In this document: positions 14,790-27,400 of the stretch, piece after piece
Position numbering within the stretch: the stretch's first letter is position 1
Layout of the letters: every line of letters begins with the position of its first letter
Source of the DNA: Akebia trifoliata
Lineage: Eukaryota; Streptophyta; Magnoliopsida; Ranunculales; Lardizabalaceae
NCBI GenBank assembly: GCA_017979445.1
Contig: CM030719.1
Span: forward strand, 23,613,996-23,677,995
Reading direction: 5' to 3'
Length of the DNA: 64,000 nucleotides
Translations under genes and position numbers: made by a program
The notes under the pieces: model-generated
Told to the model about the DNA's origin: nothing
Database searches by the model: none
The model's input: the letters and a program-made list of their open reading frames with translations, nothing else

Positions 14790-15880
14790 AAATTTGAAAA
14801 CGTATGAATTTTTTATTTTTTTATTTTTTTATTTTTTTATTTTTAAGTTTTTACCATTATTAGGGCACCCCCACGAGTTTTACTTGATTCTACTTCTTCC
14901 TCCATCAGATTTGAACCAAGATAGTGGATGTTTTTTTCGTCCAAGAAATTTTGACCAACTCTGACAAAATATTTGGACGACCATCTCAATTTTCATCTCC
15001 CACATCCCTCCTTCTTATATTCATAATGTGAGAAAAGCCCAAATCTGACGGCCTTGGGCCGTCAAATTACATAAAATTCGACGAACCAAGAGGTCGAATT
15101 GGCATCAAATTTTTCATTGTCAATTTTTTTTTCAACATGCTGAAACTGTCAAATTAATGAAGGATGAGAGAAATTCGACAGTTCTAAACCGTCAAATCTA
15201 CGAACATCAAGAATTTCGACAGTCCTAGACCGTCAAAATTCAATTTTTTAAATTCTTAGGCTTTAGCTTGTCAATTTTTTATGTCAAAATTTTCAGTTTT
15301 CACATAGTATTCTTTACCATTTGTTTGTTGAAAACTCTAACTTAAAATAAAAAAATTGAAAAAAATGTAAATAGAGTTGGAACTTCAAACCTTTCATCTA
15401 TAAAGATGGATAATTTCATCCAACCACACTCTTAAAGGAAGTCTATCTATTCAAATCGAAGAAGAAGAACATGGAAAGCTTTGATCCACTGGGGTGCCCT
15501 AATCATGAAAACGGATTTGTTGGGATGCCTTTTGTACACGGGTTGCCTAAATGAAGGATTGGGGTGAGACATTTATGACGTTTTTTTAATTATTTAATTA
15601 AGATAAAAATTAATTATTTAATTTCTTATGATAAAACATTCCAATTTTTTGCTCATAGCTTTAGGATATTTTATAAGATATTCAATAATTTTTTGGGGAT
15701 TTTTCTTAATTTATATATATTTAAAGATTTTTAATTAATTTTAATAAATATAATATTATTAATAAATAATTTTATACATCACCTATTTTGTAATAGAATT
15801 AACATAAGAGAGCTTACATTTGCACACTAAAATTTGTTTACGATACCCCACTTGATTCAAAAAAATTTGTTTTCCTTTTT
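14790..15880. other. Spacer with repeated small hairpins
   Basis: No gene. Around 15040-15240 the motif GACGGCCTTGGGCCGTC (7-bp arms) and two related pieces of the type TTCGACAGTyCTArACCGTCAAA occur in the same orientation, suggesting a decayed hairpin repeat. 14815-14850 is a (TTTTTTA)n tract. The rest is AT-rich with nothing recognisable. Confidence 0.4.
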
Positions 15881-15949
15881 GTGTGTGTGTGAGAGATATT
15901 AGCATAAACCTAGAAGAAGTGAAGAGGCACATTCATGAACATAAGCTCT

Positions 15950-16345
15950 CAATGTATAGGGTCCAAATTAGATCAAGGTTGATTTGGTACCAATCTAATA
16001 AGAATTGGATTGGATCTGAAATTGATTTGATAAGTATCCGATCAAACCCTTATCAGAATTCAACATCAAGATCCAAATCTGATCCGTTAACAATCGGATT
16101 GGATTGGACCAAATTTGATTTTATATACGAAATCTAAATAAACTTCATAAATGTTAATAAATATATAATATAATTTATAAACTATCCAAAATATTATAGG
16201 ATCGAAACATGGTTGATCCAATAAGATATTGGATCAAAACCTAATCGGATTGGATCCTAATCAGAATCCAAAACATTGATCCAAACTCGAAGTTATCGGA
16301 ACGTATCAAATTTCAGGTCTGATCCTATCCATTGACAATCGTAAC
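15950..16345. mobile_element. hAT-like terminal/subterminal repeat block
   Basis: Dense short repeats around ATCGGATTGGAT / GGATCCAAT / GATCCAAAT. The stretch ends in CTGATCCTATCCATTGACAATCG; its reverse complement, TGTCAATGGATAG, matches the terminus seen at 10587 (TGTCAAGGGATAG). No coding content. The left border is not visible, so this is a fragment or strongly decayed element. Confidence 0.45.
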
Positions 16346-17019
16346 AAACAAGAAAATTACATCGTAAGTTGAGTGAATTCTTTTTTTAAGGAGAAGCGAA
16401 AACTCATCCTTCTTTAAAAATAAAAGAAAAAGTCCCTTCAACAGGAATTATACCAATGATGTTTTCTTTTTGTATATTTTTTATATATCAAATATCCATC
16501 ATTTACAATACAAACTTCTAAAATTCCAATCTTGTTTTTGTGATATGAAGAAAAAGTATTTTTTTTTAAATGAATATCTTAATTTTTTATTTTTTTTTCC
16601 CCCTTAATACCCACCATCATTGTAGGGACAATATTTTAGGTTATTAAGGGAGGAAGATGGATTTGTATAAAAAAAAATAAGATTTTTTATCTTAAAAATA
16701 AATAAATAATAATAATAAAATACAATTGTAGGAATCACTTTTGTAGGGATAAACTTCCATCCAATTAGGATAAACATCTCATCCAACTATAATTTTTGTA
16801 AGCTCACTTTATTACTTTTCCTCTTTATGCCCACTAATTTTATTGTATTTTTTCTTTTATTCTTTTAATCTATTTTATTATTTTTCATCTATTATTTCTT
16901 TACCTAAATTTTTTTTAATAATACCCCCCAATTATTTTATTTTTTTATACCTGTACCTTCTTAATCCCAAGGAGGATGTTCATGCTGTAGGCACGAGTAA
17001 ACTCTAGTAATATATATTT

Positions 17020-17246
17020 ATTTATGGTAGCATTAGGGAGATAATTTTGGGATACAAAATTTGTCTTATAAGGCTTAAAGTTTTGAATCAACCTGATTTT
17101 TTGTAAGTATGACCTCTATGGTGAAAAAATCATCCTTATAAAAAATCAACCTAATTCGAAACTTTTAATCCATATAAGACAAATTTTGTCTCCTTAACAT
17201 TACCCCCCCACTCCCTTCCTATGAATGGGACCCTATACATATATAT
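17020..17246. mobile_element. Double-hairpin MITE family C, copy 1 (short form)
   Basis: Inverted arms TTTTGTCTTATAAGGCTTAAAG... and ...CCATATAAGACAAATTTTGTCTC surround a core hairpin (CTGATTTTTTGTAAGTATGACC / ATCATCCTTATAAAAAATCAACC). This is the diverged core of the family also seen at 44637, 51963, 63258 and 63651. Flanked by TA-rich sequence on both sides. Confidence 0.65.
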
Positions 17247-17369
17247 AGAAAGTAGGAAAAATTACTTAAAGGACTTTGGCGAAGGGAATTATTTATAAAT
17301 AATCCCTAAGTTTTGAGCAAAATTTTATAAGACATTTAGTAAATTTTTTGTATCTTAATCGTCCTTAAT

Positions 17370-17545
17370 TATTGGTGAATTCACCACTTTCTTATTTATT
17401 GTCGAGTTCACAACTTTTTACTGTCGAACTCACAATTATTTACTGTCGAGTTTAGCAATTATTATTTATTGTCGAACTCGACGCTTTTTATCTATTGTTG
17501 AGTTCACCACCTTTAAAATAAATAAAAAATAATGAACTCGACACC
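17370..17545. repeat. Imperfect short tandem repeat, TGTCGAACTCAC type
   Basis: Five to six copies of a roughly 25-35-bp unit reading TTTACTGTCGAGTTCACAAC with variants, ending with an inverted copy (GAACTCGACACCGG). AT-rich between copies. No known family. Confidence 0.55.
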
Positions 17546-18410
17546 GGTAAAACCCACTCATTTTAAATTTTCGAGTAAAATACATAGAAAGATCAACTAA
17601 AAACTTGAGGTAACGACTTGTTTAGATGATTTCAACCCAAAAAAATCATTCTTGATCGATTTTCATTCAAAAATTAAGAAAAAAGTGAAAAAATTCTAAT
17701 TTTTTTATATATATTTTCAAAATGTTTTAAAAAATCCTTGAAAATGATTTTATTTTCCTCTTTAAATCCTTTTTGACATAATGAAATCTTCAAAACTTGA
17801 TTGAGATGCCAAAAATCTATTTTTTATTTATTTATGAAAACGAAGAGTTCTAACAATTAGGGCATTCAATAGTGAGAGATGTGGGAGATGAGGTCTAGGG
17901 TCTTTAAAAAAGAAAAGTTTATTAAATGGACTGTTAAGAGATTATCCAAAACTTAAAGGCTATTTAGAAAAAGATCCCTCCAGCAGGTCCTTCAAATAAC
18001 TTTCCCTAGGTTCTTCGCGGCTGAAATGTCAAGTTGAATGGGACTCACCAAAATGGGTCCCGATAAAAACCTTACCAAAGTGGGTCCCAAAAAAGTTTCT
18101 TGCTTTTTCTTCAAAAAACAGAAATGTAATTCTTGAAAGAATTTGAGAGAGAAAGCTTCATGAATTCTTTGAGAAGCTAATAATCTATCGATTTGATCGA
18201 AAATTGGAAGAATTGAAGATCTGGGTTTTTCAGATAAACGTTGATTATCAAACTATAAACCACAAATTGACGCATTTACAGTACTTATCATACCTTGAAA
18301 ATCTTGGGTTTTTTGACCTTTTTGCGGTAGAAATTGATGCTGGGGTTGATTGGGTTTCAAATGGAAAGATGAATGAGGGATTAAAAAATTATTTTGGGTG
18401 AATAATTGAG
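17546..18410 (+). promoter_or_regulatory. Spacer, promoter and leader of the RabGAP gene
   Basis: No gene before the RabGAP start at 18411. The last 300 bases are less AT-extreme and probably contain promoter and 5' leader. A reading frame at 18204-18401 ends before the ATG and is treated as leader. No clear TATA box. Confidence 0.4.
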
Positions 18411-18841
18411 ATGGACAGAGATGGTGGTAGTTGTTTTGATTGTATGTCTGGAACCCGAATGACGAATTCGGGGTCGGGAGATTTGTATTCTTTGTATGCG
18501 ATTAGACCCGATTATTTAGAAGATGTTCCAAGGACGAGATTCAAGCCCAGGGTGAGCTAGCTTTCATGTTGTTCATGCAAATTAAAAATAGATTTGGATT
18601 TATTTTTAATTTTTAATTTTTAATTTTATGTGATATTTCTTTCTCATACAATACTTTAATATTTGAACAATGGGTCACTTCGCTTCTTCATGTAGATTTG
18701 TATTTTAAAAGAAAATGTGATCTCTCTCTCTCTCTCTCTCTCTCTCAACATTGGTTTCTCAAAATTTTAATATTTGAACAATGGGTCAGTTTGCTTCTAC
18801 ATGAAGAATTGGATTATTTTATTTTTTTTATTTTATAAATG

Positions 18842-18881
<40 letters not shown>

Positions 18882-21800
18882 ATTGGTTTCTCAAATTTTT
18901 TTAATATCTGAATATTTCTAAATTTCTTCTTTATTGTATTATGCTATGTGCCCAACAAATGGATCAGTTTGTTTCTCATGTAGATTTGGATTTTTTTATA
19001 TTATAGTTTTATGTGATATTTGTCTCTCAATATTGATTTCTGAAAATTTTAATCAATTTTTTCTTTATGGTATTATGCTTTGTGCCCAACAAATGAGTGA
19101 GTTTGCTTCTACATGTAGATTTGTATTTTTTAATGTGATATTTCTCTCTCAATATTGGTTTCTGGAAATTTTAATCTCTGGGTTCTTTTAAATTTCTTCT
19201 TCATGGTATTATGCTTTGTGCCCAACAATTGGATCAGTTTTCTTCTAACATGGATGGTCTTAATTTTATGGTTGTTGGTTCATTACAGCCAGGAAAAACA
19301 CTTAGTGAAAGAAAGTGGCATTCTTTATTCTCTCAAGATGGTCATTTGGATATAGCAAAAGCACTTAGCCGAATCCAACGCGGTGTAAGCTATTTCTTCA
19401 GTTTTATTTTGGCTTGTCTCCACATAATTTCTTTCAAAATATGGAAGAATTGAAGTCTAGGATCCAGATACTCTATAGAGATGGATGGTCTCGAACTGCC
19501 CAAAATCAAGAATTATTGATGGAATTGGAAAGCACACATACTGACACACACACACACATACATGCCAAAGCTCACTTGGATTGGAGTTTCCATCATCATT
19601 CTTTAACATGATCTCTTACATAAATACTTCAACTTCCATTAATACTATGAAATATTGTTTTGGTAAACAAAAAAACTGAGAAAAAACGGATGAATATACA
19701 TTTAGTTCAGGAAAAAATGGTTCTTGTGTTGATATATTATTTGATACTATACGGGTTTCTTATGTCATTTTTCAACACCATATATTTCATGTACTTGAGC
19801 TTTTACTTGTTATTCAAATCAGGGTGTTCATCCATCAATTAAAGGAGTAGTTTGGGAGTTTTTGTTGGGTTGCTATGATCCCAACAGCACCTTCGACGAA
19901 CGGAATCAACTTCGGCAACGTAGGAGGTATCTATTTCTTTCAATTTCCCTAAATTTAATTGATCTGTCTAGAAATTTGTGTTGGAGCAAAGGAAGACGAG
20001 CCTTCATAGTCAATGAATATATTGCATTGATCTTTCAACTCTAGATTATATTGATTTTGGTAGGGAACAGTATGGAATATGGAAGGCTGAGTGCCAAAAG
20101 ATGGAACCAACGATTGGTAGTGGAAAGTATATCACAATGCCTATCATCACTGAAGATGGCCAACCAATCCAAGGTCCTTCAGCTCATCTCCACAATTCAC
20201 AAGAAGATGATGGAGCTACGGCTGGACCTGAATCTGATACCCCTCCAAAGCTTGAAGAGCATGCAGAGGAAGCTTCTCCTGAAAAGAAAGTGATCCAATG
20301 GAAGCTTATCTTGCATCAAATCGGTATATATTTGGTGTACAACTTTATTCCTGGAAAAAGTAGTTCACATCTCAAGATATTTCTTTTAATGCTTATAACT
20401 TTCACAGTTTATTTTTCACTAGAAGGTAGCATGTGCAAATGCACTTGTATCAAAAGGGCTTATTTGTATTAAAATATTATGTAAAGAGTTTTTGAAAATT
20501 ATTATATAGTAAAAAAGGATATGCAATTTTGCAAAATAAGCAACGTCATTATATGGTCGTGGGTTGCAATTTTGTGTCGAACCACTTCTACTCCACCTTC
20601 TTGCATTATAATAGTAAAGATGTGATTGCTTTGAAATTATATTTTGTCATTTGAAATTAACACCTCATAATCTTTCTTATTCGATTGCATTTTTTGAATT
20701 TCACTAGTTGCTTAACGTGATTTGCAAATAAATTTTGGACTATAGGTTTGGACGTTGTTCGTACAGATAGGATACTTGTCTTTTATGAGAACGAAGCTAA
20801 TCTAGCGAAGCTCTGGGATGTTCTTGCAGTTTATGCATGGGTTGACCAGGACATTGGTTATTGTCAAGGTGAGCTGTCTGTTAGTATTACACTAGTTGAT
20901 CGTTAAACTGAAATTTTTTAAGATTTGTATGTGTTATTCTAAGGTTTTGAGATAATCCTTTTCTTGAGCAGGAATGAGTGATCTTTGTTCTCCTATGATA
21001 ATTCTTCTAGAAAATGAAGCTGATGCCTTTTGGTGCTTTGAACGTGTAATGCGTAGACTGGTATGCATCTCTTATCATTTGCTCCATTTCTGTTTATTAA
21101 CAATATTACAAATGAAATCAACTTAAATATAAAAAAGGTGACTAGAATCATTATGGCAGTATGGCTTACCGATGTACGTTAATTTGTTTAGTTATCTATG
21201 GCCTCTAAAATTTAGCCCGGAGAAAGTTCCATTAAGATTTATAATTGGATAATTTGAGAGCCCAGTGCTTTCTGTGTTCCTCCCCGTTCATACCAATGGA
21301 TTTTATTACTATTTGCAATGACGGCCATGAGGAAGAGCACCATCTTGACACAAAACAACATACCATACATGTTGGGTTGGGCTACAATCTAGTTGGCAAT
21401 ACAGGTGGTGCATATGGCAACACACATGGGAAAGGATTTGGTAAAGATGGCTCAAGTTGTAGTTTACTTTCTAAGGAATGCACTGTCCTCTTTCCTGAAG
21501 GTAAAGAGATGGATTATGGGCTTGGATTTGGATTAATGAGATTAAACATCTTTAGTTCCAATGAACAAAGGCAGGGCGGATGATTCTGTGCACAAAATGC
21601 GTTAATGCTAACCTGGACCAGTTTAGGGGTTGGTTTTCTGCTTGAGTCGTTGCCTTTAGCATTTTGAAGAATACCACCATACTCAAATCTGGATTTTTCC
21701 AACCGACCATCCTACTCAACACCCAACCTTCATCTTATGTTGGATTGTCCAAGCAAGAAAATGCTGACAGCCAATGGTTCTTGTTTTCCTGACTCATACA

Positions 21801-24800
21801 CAATTAGTAAAGAGTAATATCTCCCTATGGATGTGTGTGTATATACATGGTTCAAAATATCGTTCCATTTCATAATGTTTTGTGTGAAAAGTTTCGATTT
21901 TCCACTAAACAACACTAAAATACAAAATATATAATGTTCGATGCTTTCTTTTGAAAATTAGAGAAAAATGAAGAGAGAGCCGGTTTGTATTGACGTTCAA
22001 GGCGGTGGTGGCTGCTGCTGCTGCTTCTTCTTCTTCTTCCATTTGTTTTTTTTACGAAACAAATGTTTTGAAGTTTGACAGAAGATATGCCCTTGACCTT
22101 GGTCTTCTCTGGAAGACTGACTTATTTAAATAAAAAAACCAATTTAAATAAATATTTGAGACAACCAATGTTTTCAAATTGATTACATGCCCTTTGACCA
22201 CAAGATTCCTTTTAAAACTTAAAATAAATATATTGAATGTTTAGGTATTTGAAAAAACCGAAACATAAGATCGAAACAAGATTTTAAACCATGTGTATAT
22301 ATATACACATAGGGTTGGGTTCCGTTGACTCAAGAAATGACACAAGATTTTGGCCTTATAAACACAAAATCCAATGGTTGATAATTATCATTGAGATAAG
22401 TATCATCGGGATATGTATTGTTAATATATGCATAAAATCTGGACCGTTGGATTTTGTGTTTACACGGTCAAGAGCTTGCGTCATTTCCTGAGTCAACGGA
22501 ACCCCACCCTATACTTTAACATGGATGTCTATTATTTAAACTGTCAATGCTCGAATATGAAGCTTAGATACCCTTATCATGCCCATATTATATAGCCATG
22601 AACTTTAATATATTTATGCCACTCAATTGAACTACATTGTATGCTTTGGTTGCATGCCAATGCAGGATAGTCTAAAATGCTGTCTGCTTTATTTGTTGTT
22701 GCACACATCTTGATTTTACTAAACCTTAGAATAATAGTTGCAGAACTAGAATGAATTTCTCTATTTGAGCTCATATCTATTTTATTCTAATTGTCTTACA
22801 TGACACCGTTGCCACGTTCTTGAATTCCATGACTCATATATAGTTAGTACTTTGTTGTTTGAAAAGAGAGGAAACTTTAAGAGCACAACAAGTTCTATTG
22901 GGGTCCAATCACAGCTGAGTACACTTGGAGCGATAATTAAAATTGTTGATCCCAAGCTTCATCAACATCTAGGTATGGGTTTATAGTTCTGCTTTAAATA
23001 TTTTATACTCTTAATTGGATCAGTTGTAGAATTTTAGGTTTTTGTCTATGATCCTCATAGTTCAGTTAATTAGATTTGGCTTCTCATTTAAATAGCCCAC
23101 TCTATCTAACAAAACTACCCAAAATAGTACACATGTTTAGTGACATTATAAATTGCCCCAATTCCTGACCCTCTAATAATTTTAGGAGTATTTACAATAT
23201 ATACGGCAAACTTTGTGACTTGGACCATGACCCACATGGTGTTACACATGTCAATGATTGACACATCTTAAAGGCTTGGGAGGCTTATGCCTCACTTCAG
23301 GATGATACTTTCACAAAATTCTTTGAGGCTTTAAGGGAAGGTTTTTTTTCCTTCAAAAGCTTATGTGTCCTTTCCGAGTCATTGAAAAAGCTTATGCCTT
23401 AGGGGAGAGGTTCATGCCTTTTTATGCCTTTAGATTGAGGCCTATGCTTTATGGGGATTTTTTTTCCTTATTTGTTTTTGTAGTATTATCACATTGTAGT
23501 CCTTATAATTACGAAGTTGTCACTGTTATAGAACTTAATTTACATAAAGGTCCTTTTGGCCATAATGTCTATAAGTCCTAGTTGTCTTATAACTCTAGCA
23601 ATCTTTGTCCCAAAATTTAAGGAAAGGTCCCTTGGAGTATTTTATTGTGGATGATGTAGTGTTGGTCAGTGATACTAGCTAGGGAGTATATTCAAAGCAC
23701 GGCTATGAAGTGATCTGGTTGTTTTAGCACCTACATGAAGCAAGAGCTTTTACCTATCAGAACAAAAAAAAGCGAGAGCTTTTAGCAACCCATCTTTATG
23801 AGCGGTTTGTTTCAACCATTTAAACTACCCTACCTTACCTATGTTTGGTAAAGGATTCTACATGCAATTCACTTGCTTGATTTTTACTGATGATGTTCCG
23901 GCTGTTCCCTCACCTCAATTAGGAGAACGAACAATTGAATGTGGTCTTTCACCTTTCCTTGATTTTCCATGTTGTATCCAAGTATGATGTGTATACATAA
24001 CTTTAGTAAGGACACTCAGAAGGATGCGACTCTGGTTAAGATTGAAGTGAAAGAAATATCCCAAGGAATGGGATATGACACAAGATTATGACTGAGTGGA
24101 TGTAACAGATGAGTGCTTCTAGATTGTTGTGTGATTGATTTGAACCAGTATAGTGAAAGAGAAAATTTTACAAGATGTCAAAGAGATTAGGCATACTTAA
24201 TGAATCTGAATTGTGGGTGATCAAAAAGCATCTTGTTCAAAGAATAAGTGTAGCAACTATGCTGAGATGGCTGAATGGTAAAAACAATACGAACATACTG
24301 AAAAATGGCTAAATTTAACGTAATTTATGAATAGCCCTGAAAGAAATTCAATTGATATCATATGGACATGTATAAATGAAGATCTATATAACACCAATAA
24401 GTAGGAATGCTTTGGTGTAATGGCTCTAAAAGGGAGAGACGAAGATAAAAAATGACATGGATAGAGGTAGTAAGAAAATATATGAATCACATGCTTCGAT
24501 TGAAAATTGATCTCAAGATAGAATTCACTGGTGAAATACGATTCATGTTTTCGACAATATTTGGGACAAGGTATAGTAGATGGTAACAACAATGATGATG
24601 ATTCATCTTGGAAATGTTCCATAACATTAATGTCACAAAATTTATAAATAGAGGGAAAAATAAAGAGTGGGAATGTGAAGTAAGCCAAAAAGAGCTTCTA
24701 CAGAAATTAAGATTGTATTACTGACTTGAACATCAGAGTGTAATTGACAAGTGGCTTGATGGCAGGCATTGAGATTGATATGAAAGGATGGAATCTCAAC

Positions 24801-26302
24801 AGCTTGTGGCCCATATCTCAAGCATTCTCGGGAAATTGAATTTTCCCCAACATGTATCATGTACCTAGAGGCAAGAGTATAAATATATTCAATGTTAAAT
24901 TTGCTACAAAGAAAATCTTGATTGGAAATGGCACTACTCAAAATCTATGACATGCTAATGAATACCTTGCAATAAGGAACATGAAAAAAATTGAAATGTT
25001 AAAACATAGTCTGGGGGTTGTTGGAATCTAACAAATATCTGACACAAGTACTTCACTTCTTTAGTAGTCCATGCTACATACATTTTTTTGGCCTTGTTTT
25101 ACCTCTCTTAGATGGTGAGGGTCTTCGTCACCATTATACATTTGTTAGTATCCTCCTTTAATAGTGTGATTGATTTACAAATTTACAATATAAAAGACTC
25201 AGAAAAAAATACAAATATTAATATTGCGAATGAAAAGTGATAACTTCGGTTTTGTGCCAATAACTGCTTGACCCACGTCAAGTATTTATATGATACCCAA
25301 GTGAAATATTTTAAATCTTGATATTGTTTTCTTTATCAAATATCATTGGTCAGTCAAATACTCAAATTCTCATTATTCTTGCATTTTTCCTTAAATAAAC
25401 CTTCCTCATTGATGAAAGATAAAATATCAACTCATGATGGCAAGTTGTGGATTACAGAGGATCTAGATGGAGGGGAGTATCTCTTTGCCTTTCGCATGCT
25501 GATGGTACTTTTCCGCAGAGAGTTATCATTTGTGGATGCTCTTTACCTTTGGGAGGTACGCAATTTGTTCTCTTCATAACGTGAATGCCGTTGTCTTCAA
25601 ACTTTGGATCTTTCTAATTTTCCCCGCTTTCACTATTTCAGTTTTTTGTATTCTATAATTTCTCTTTGTGATGTAGCTAGCTCAAATTCACATTTTAGCT
25701 AAAACTATATATATCCATTGTTAATGGAGGAAGAATTTAGATGTACAAAAATTCTCCGAGAATAATAGAGATTGATTTTCAGTTAATGTGGGCCATGGAA
25801 TACAACCCAAGCATCTTCTCATTGTACGAGGAGTCGAGTTTAATTTCAAATGAGTGCGTGCCACCCAAGGGAAATGATAAAGCACTAAATATGTACGGGA
25901 AGTTCGAGAGGAACAATATGAAGATTGGAAGCAAGGACCAACAGACTTCCCTCTCTATATTTCTTGTTGCCAGTGTTCTTGAGGCCAAGAATAAGCGGCT
26001 TTTAAAAGAGGCCAAGGGCTTGGACGACGTTATCAAGGTCTCCTCTCTCTTTCTCACTCTGTCTCTCTCTATGAATATCAACATTTTCTTACTATTGGAA
26101 CTTTTGACAGATCTTGAACGACACCACTGGAAATCTAGATGCTAAAAAAACATGTAACGAGGCATTGAAGGTTCACAAAAAGTACTTAAGCAAGGCAAGT
26201 TTCATGTTTCTGCCATTTTTCGCTCTTTTAAATTTAGATCTCTTAGAAAATTTTGAAGGATTGTTAACTCATCGTCTTCGTGTGCAGACCAAGATGTCAT
26301 AG
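18411..26302 (+). CDS. RabGAP/TBC-domain protein (GTPase-activating protein for Rab)
   Basis: TBC proteins speed GTP hydrolysis by Rab GTPases in membrane traffic. Eleven exons: 18411-18551, 19289-19384, 19823-19926, 20064-20323, 20746-20868, 20972-21060, 22867-22972, 25458-25555, 25783-26037, 26111-26194, 26288-26302; 456 aa with consistent phases. The N terminus MDRDGGSCFDC leads to RFKPR|PGKTLSERKWHSLF, the usual plant TBC entry. The TBC domain runs from about 75 to 400: GVHPSIKGVVWEFLLGCYD, the arginine-finger motif IGLDVVR (R206), the glutamine-finger motif YCQG (Q241), FWCFERVMRRL, and DALYLWE|LMWAMEYN. Both catalytic fingers are present. An acidic insert (residues about 150-190, EDDGATAGPESDTPP) interrupts the domain, as in TBC1D15-like proteins. 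The last intron, 26195-26287, uses a GC donor. Introns 6 and 7 are long and contain transposon debris. The Rab substrate cannot be told from sequence. Confidence 0.93.
18669..19250. repeat. Minisatellite of about 110-180-bp units in RabGAP intron 1
   Basis: Four full units plus a start of a fifth, beginning near 18669, 18779, 18957, 19091 and 19228. Each reads AATGGrTCAGTTTGCTTCTACATG..GTAGATTTG..CTCTCTC..AATATTGGTTTCT..TTATGGTATTATGCTTTGTGCCCAAC. CT tracts (18721-18746, 18845-18878) expanded inside two units. The last unit abuts the acceptor region of exon 2 (19289). Confidence 0.8.
21100..21960. other. RabGAP intron 6, unrecognised portion
   Basis: Non-exonic. It holds an open frame at 21245-21583 (glycine-rich, 112 codons) with no recognised family and no homologue position in TBC proteins, so it is probably fortuitous or transposon debris. 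No other structure seen. Confidence 0.3.
22305..22516. mobile_element. MITE with long terminal inverted repeats (RabGAP intron 6)
   Basis: Left arm from about 22311, GGGTTGGGTTCCGTTGACTC.., continues AAGAAATGACACAAG. The right arm, in inverse complement, is GGGTGGGGTTCCGTTGACTC followed by AGGAAATGACGCAAG. Further inside, CACAAAATCCAATGG and CCGTTGGATTTTGTG pair as well, so most of the 200 bp can fold on itself. No coding capacity. Flanks are TATA-rich. Confidence 0.8.
23630..23695 (+). pseudogene. RTE-type LINE reverse-transcriptase fragment (RabGAP intron 7)
   Basis: The frame reads YFIVDDVVLVSDT then a stop, matching the reverse-transcriptase catalytic motif FADDVVLVSDT of plant RTE-like LINEs with the first Asp context kept. 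Surroundings in the 2.5-kb intron 7 are degraded. Very short, so moderate confidence. Confidence 0.45.
23700..25400. other. RabGAP intron 7, unrecognised repeat-like sequence
   Basis: No exon. Bases 24830-25075 share the wording ATGTATCATGTACC and TTGGAATCTrAyA..TACTTC with KIN10A intron 1 (about 6970-7175), hinting at a dispersed repeat. Open frames on the minus strand (24257-24688, 24642-24941) match nothing I know. Confidence 0.3.
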
Positions 26303-27400
26303 TTAAGAGACCTGGCATTATCGATCTGTTGCCAATCCGATTTTTTGCACCCAATTGGTGCGAGCTTAGGCAACTTAAAGCACATTTAATCTAAAGTTGT
26401 TTCTTCAATTTGCATTGTTTCGTCAAATTTACAATCTGGCTTCTCCTTAAAACTAAAGTGAGTTGGATGCTTTCTTGGAACATTATTTTGAGATCGGCTG
26501 TTGTATCTGTAACTTTGTTGTATCAGAAGCAAATATATTTATGGTATTTTACAGTGATTTATTTATAGAAATTTGTACACATACGAAGGCACGTCTCCCT
26601 TCGGGTTTGTTAGAGAGTAAGATGTATCGTATTATGATGCAGGGGATACATTGAATCATTGGCTATGTATCTTGTCACAAAACGTTGAGACGAAGAAGAA
26701 TATACTCTATTGAGAATTCTTGGATGATTATTACATGAACCCTAATACAGGGGACAATTATTATATTAAGATTATTAAAAAATCAACTTGTGGGTTGTGC
26801 AAATATTTGCTTCAATTAATGATTGATGGGAGTGCCATGAAGCATCCATTTAAAATTTTGTGTGATTTACTGTTGTACTTTCTAATATGCATATTGAATC
26901 AAGAACATTTAGCATAAAAATTCCTTAGGTTTATGCATTGGCAGTCACTTTTTTTTTTTAATACTCAAAATAAGGTCATTTGCGACAATAGCTCATGTTT
27001 TTGGACAAAAATGCTTCCACGTATAATTTTTTAGTAAACCCTTGAAGAATATTCTTTTAAATTGTAATTTTCTCCCTCTCAACCTTTTATACCATCGAAA
27101 TAGAGAGAGATCTCTCCATTCTTTCTATCAAAACCCACCAAATAGCCATTGAAGCTCACTGACGAGATTCTAACTTTGAGGAATGATAGTGAATCTTGTA
27201 GATTTGTCCAGTCATGATCTATTGGAACATTTCTCCAAATGTTACCACTCTTTCTTCTTTCTTTCATTTATTTTAATTCGTTTACATATTCTTATCAGCC
27301 TAGACATATTTTTTAGTTATATAAATGAAAAATAATAGTAAAAAACTAAACGATTCCCTTAAATTTTATAAGGTATAATTCATAAAATTTAGTGTCCAAC
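26303..27400. other. RabGAP 3' UTR and spacer
   Basis: The 3' UTR is probably within 26303-26600. No AATAAA with clear context. Beyond it the sequence is AT-rich with no recognised gene; a 62-codon minus frame at 27079-27267 has no known relatives. Confidence 0.35.

Noticed and set aside
21245..21583. 112-codon frame in RabGAP intron 6
   Set aside because: No domain, no homologue I know, not in a position used by TBC proteins; likely transposon scrap.
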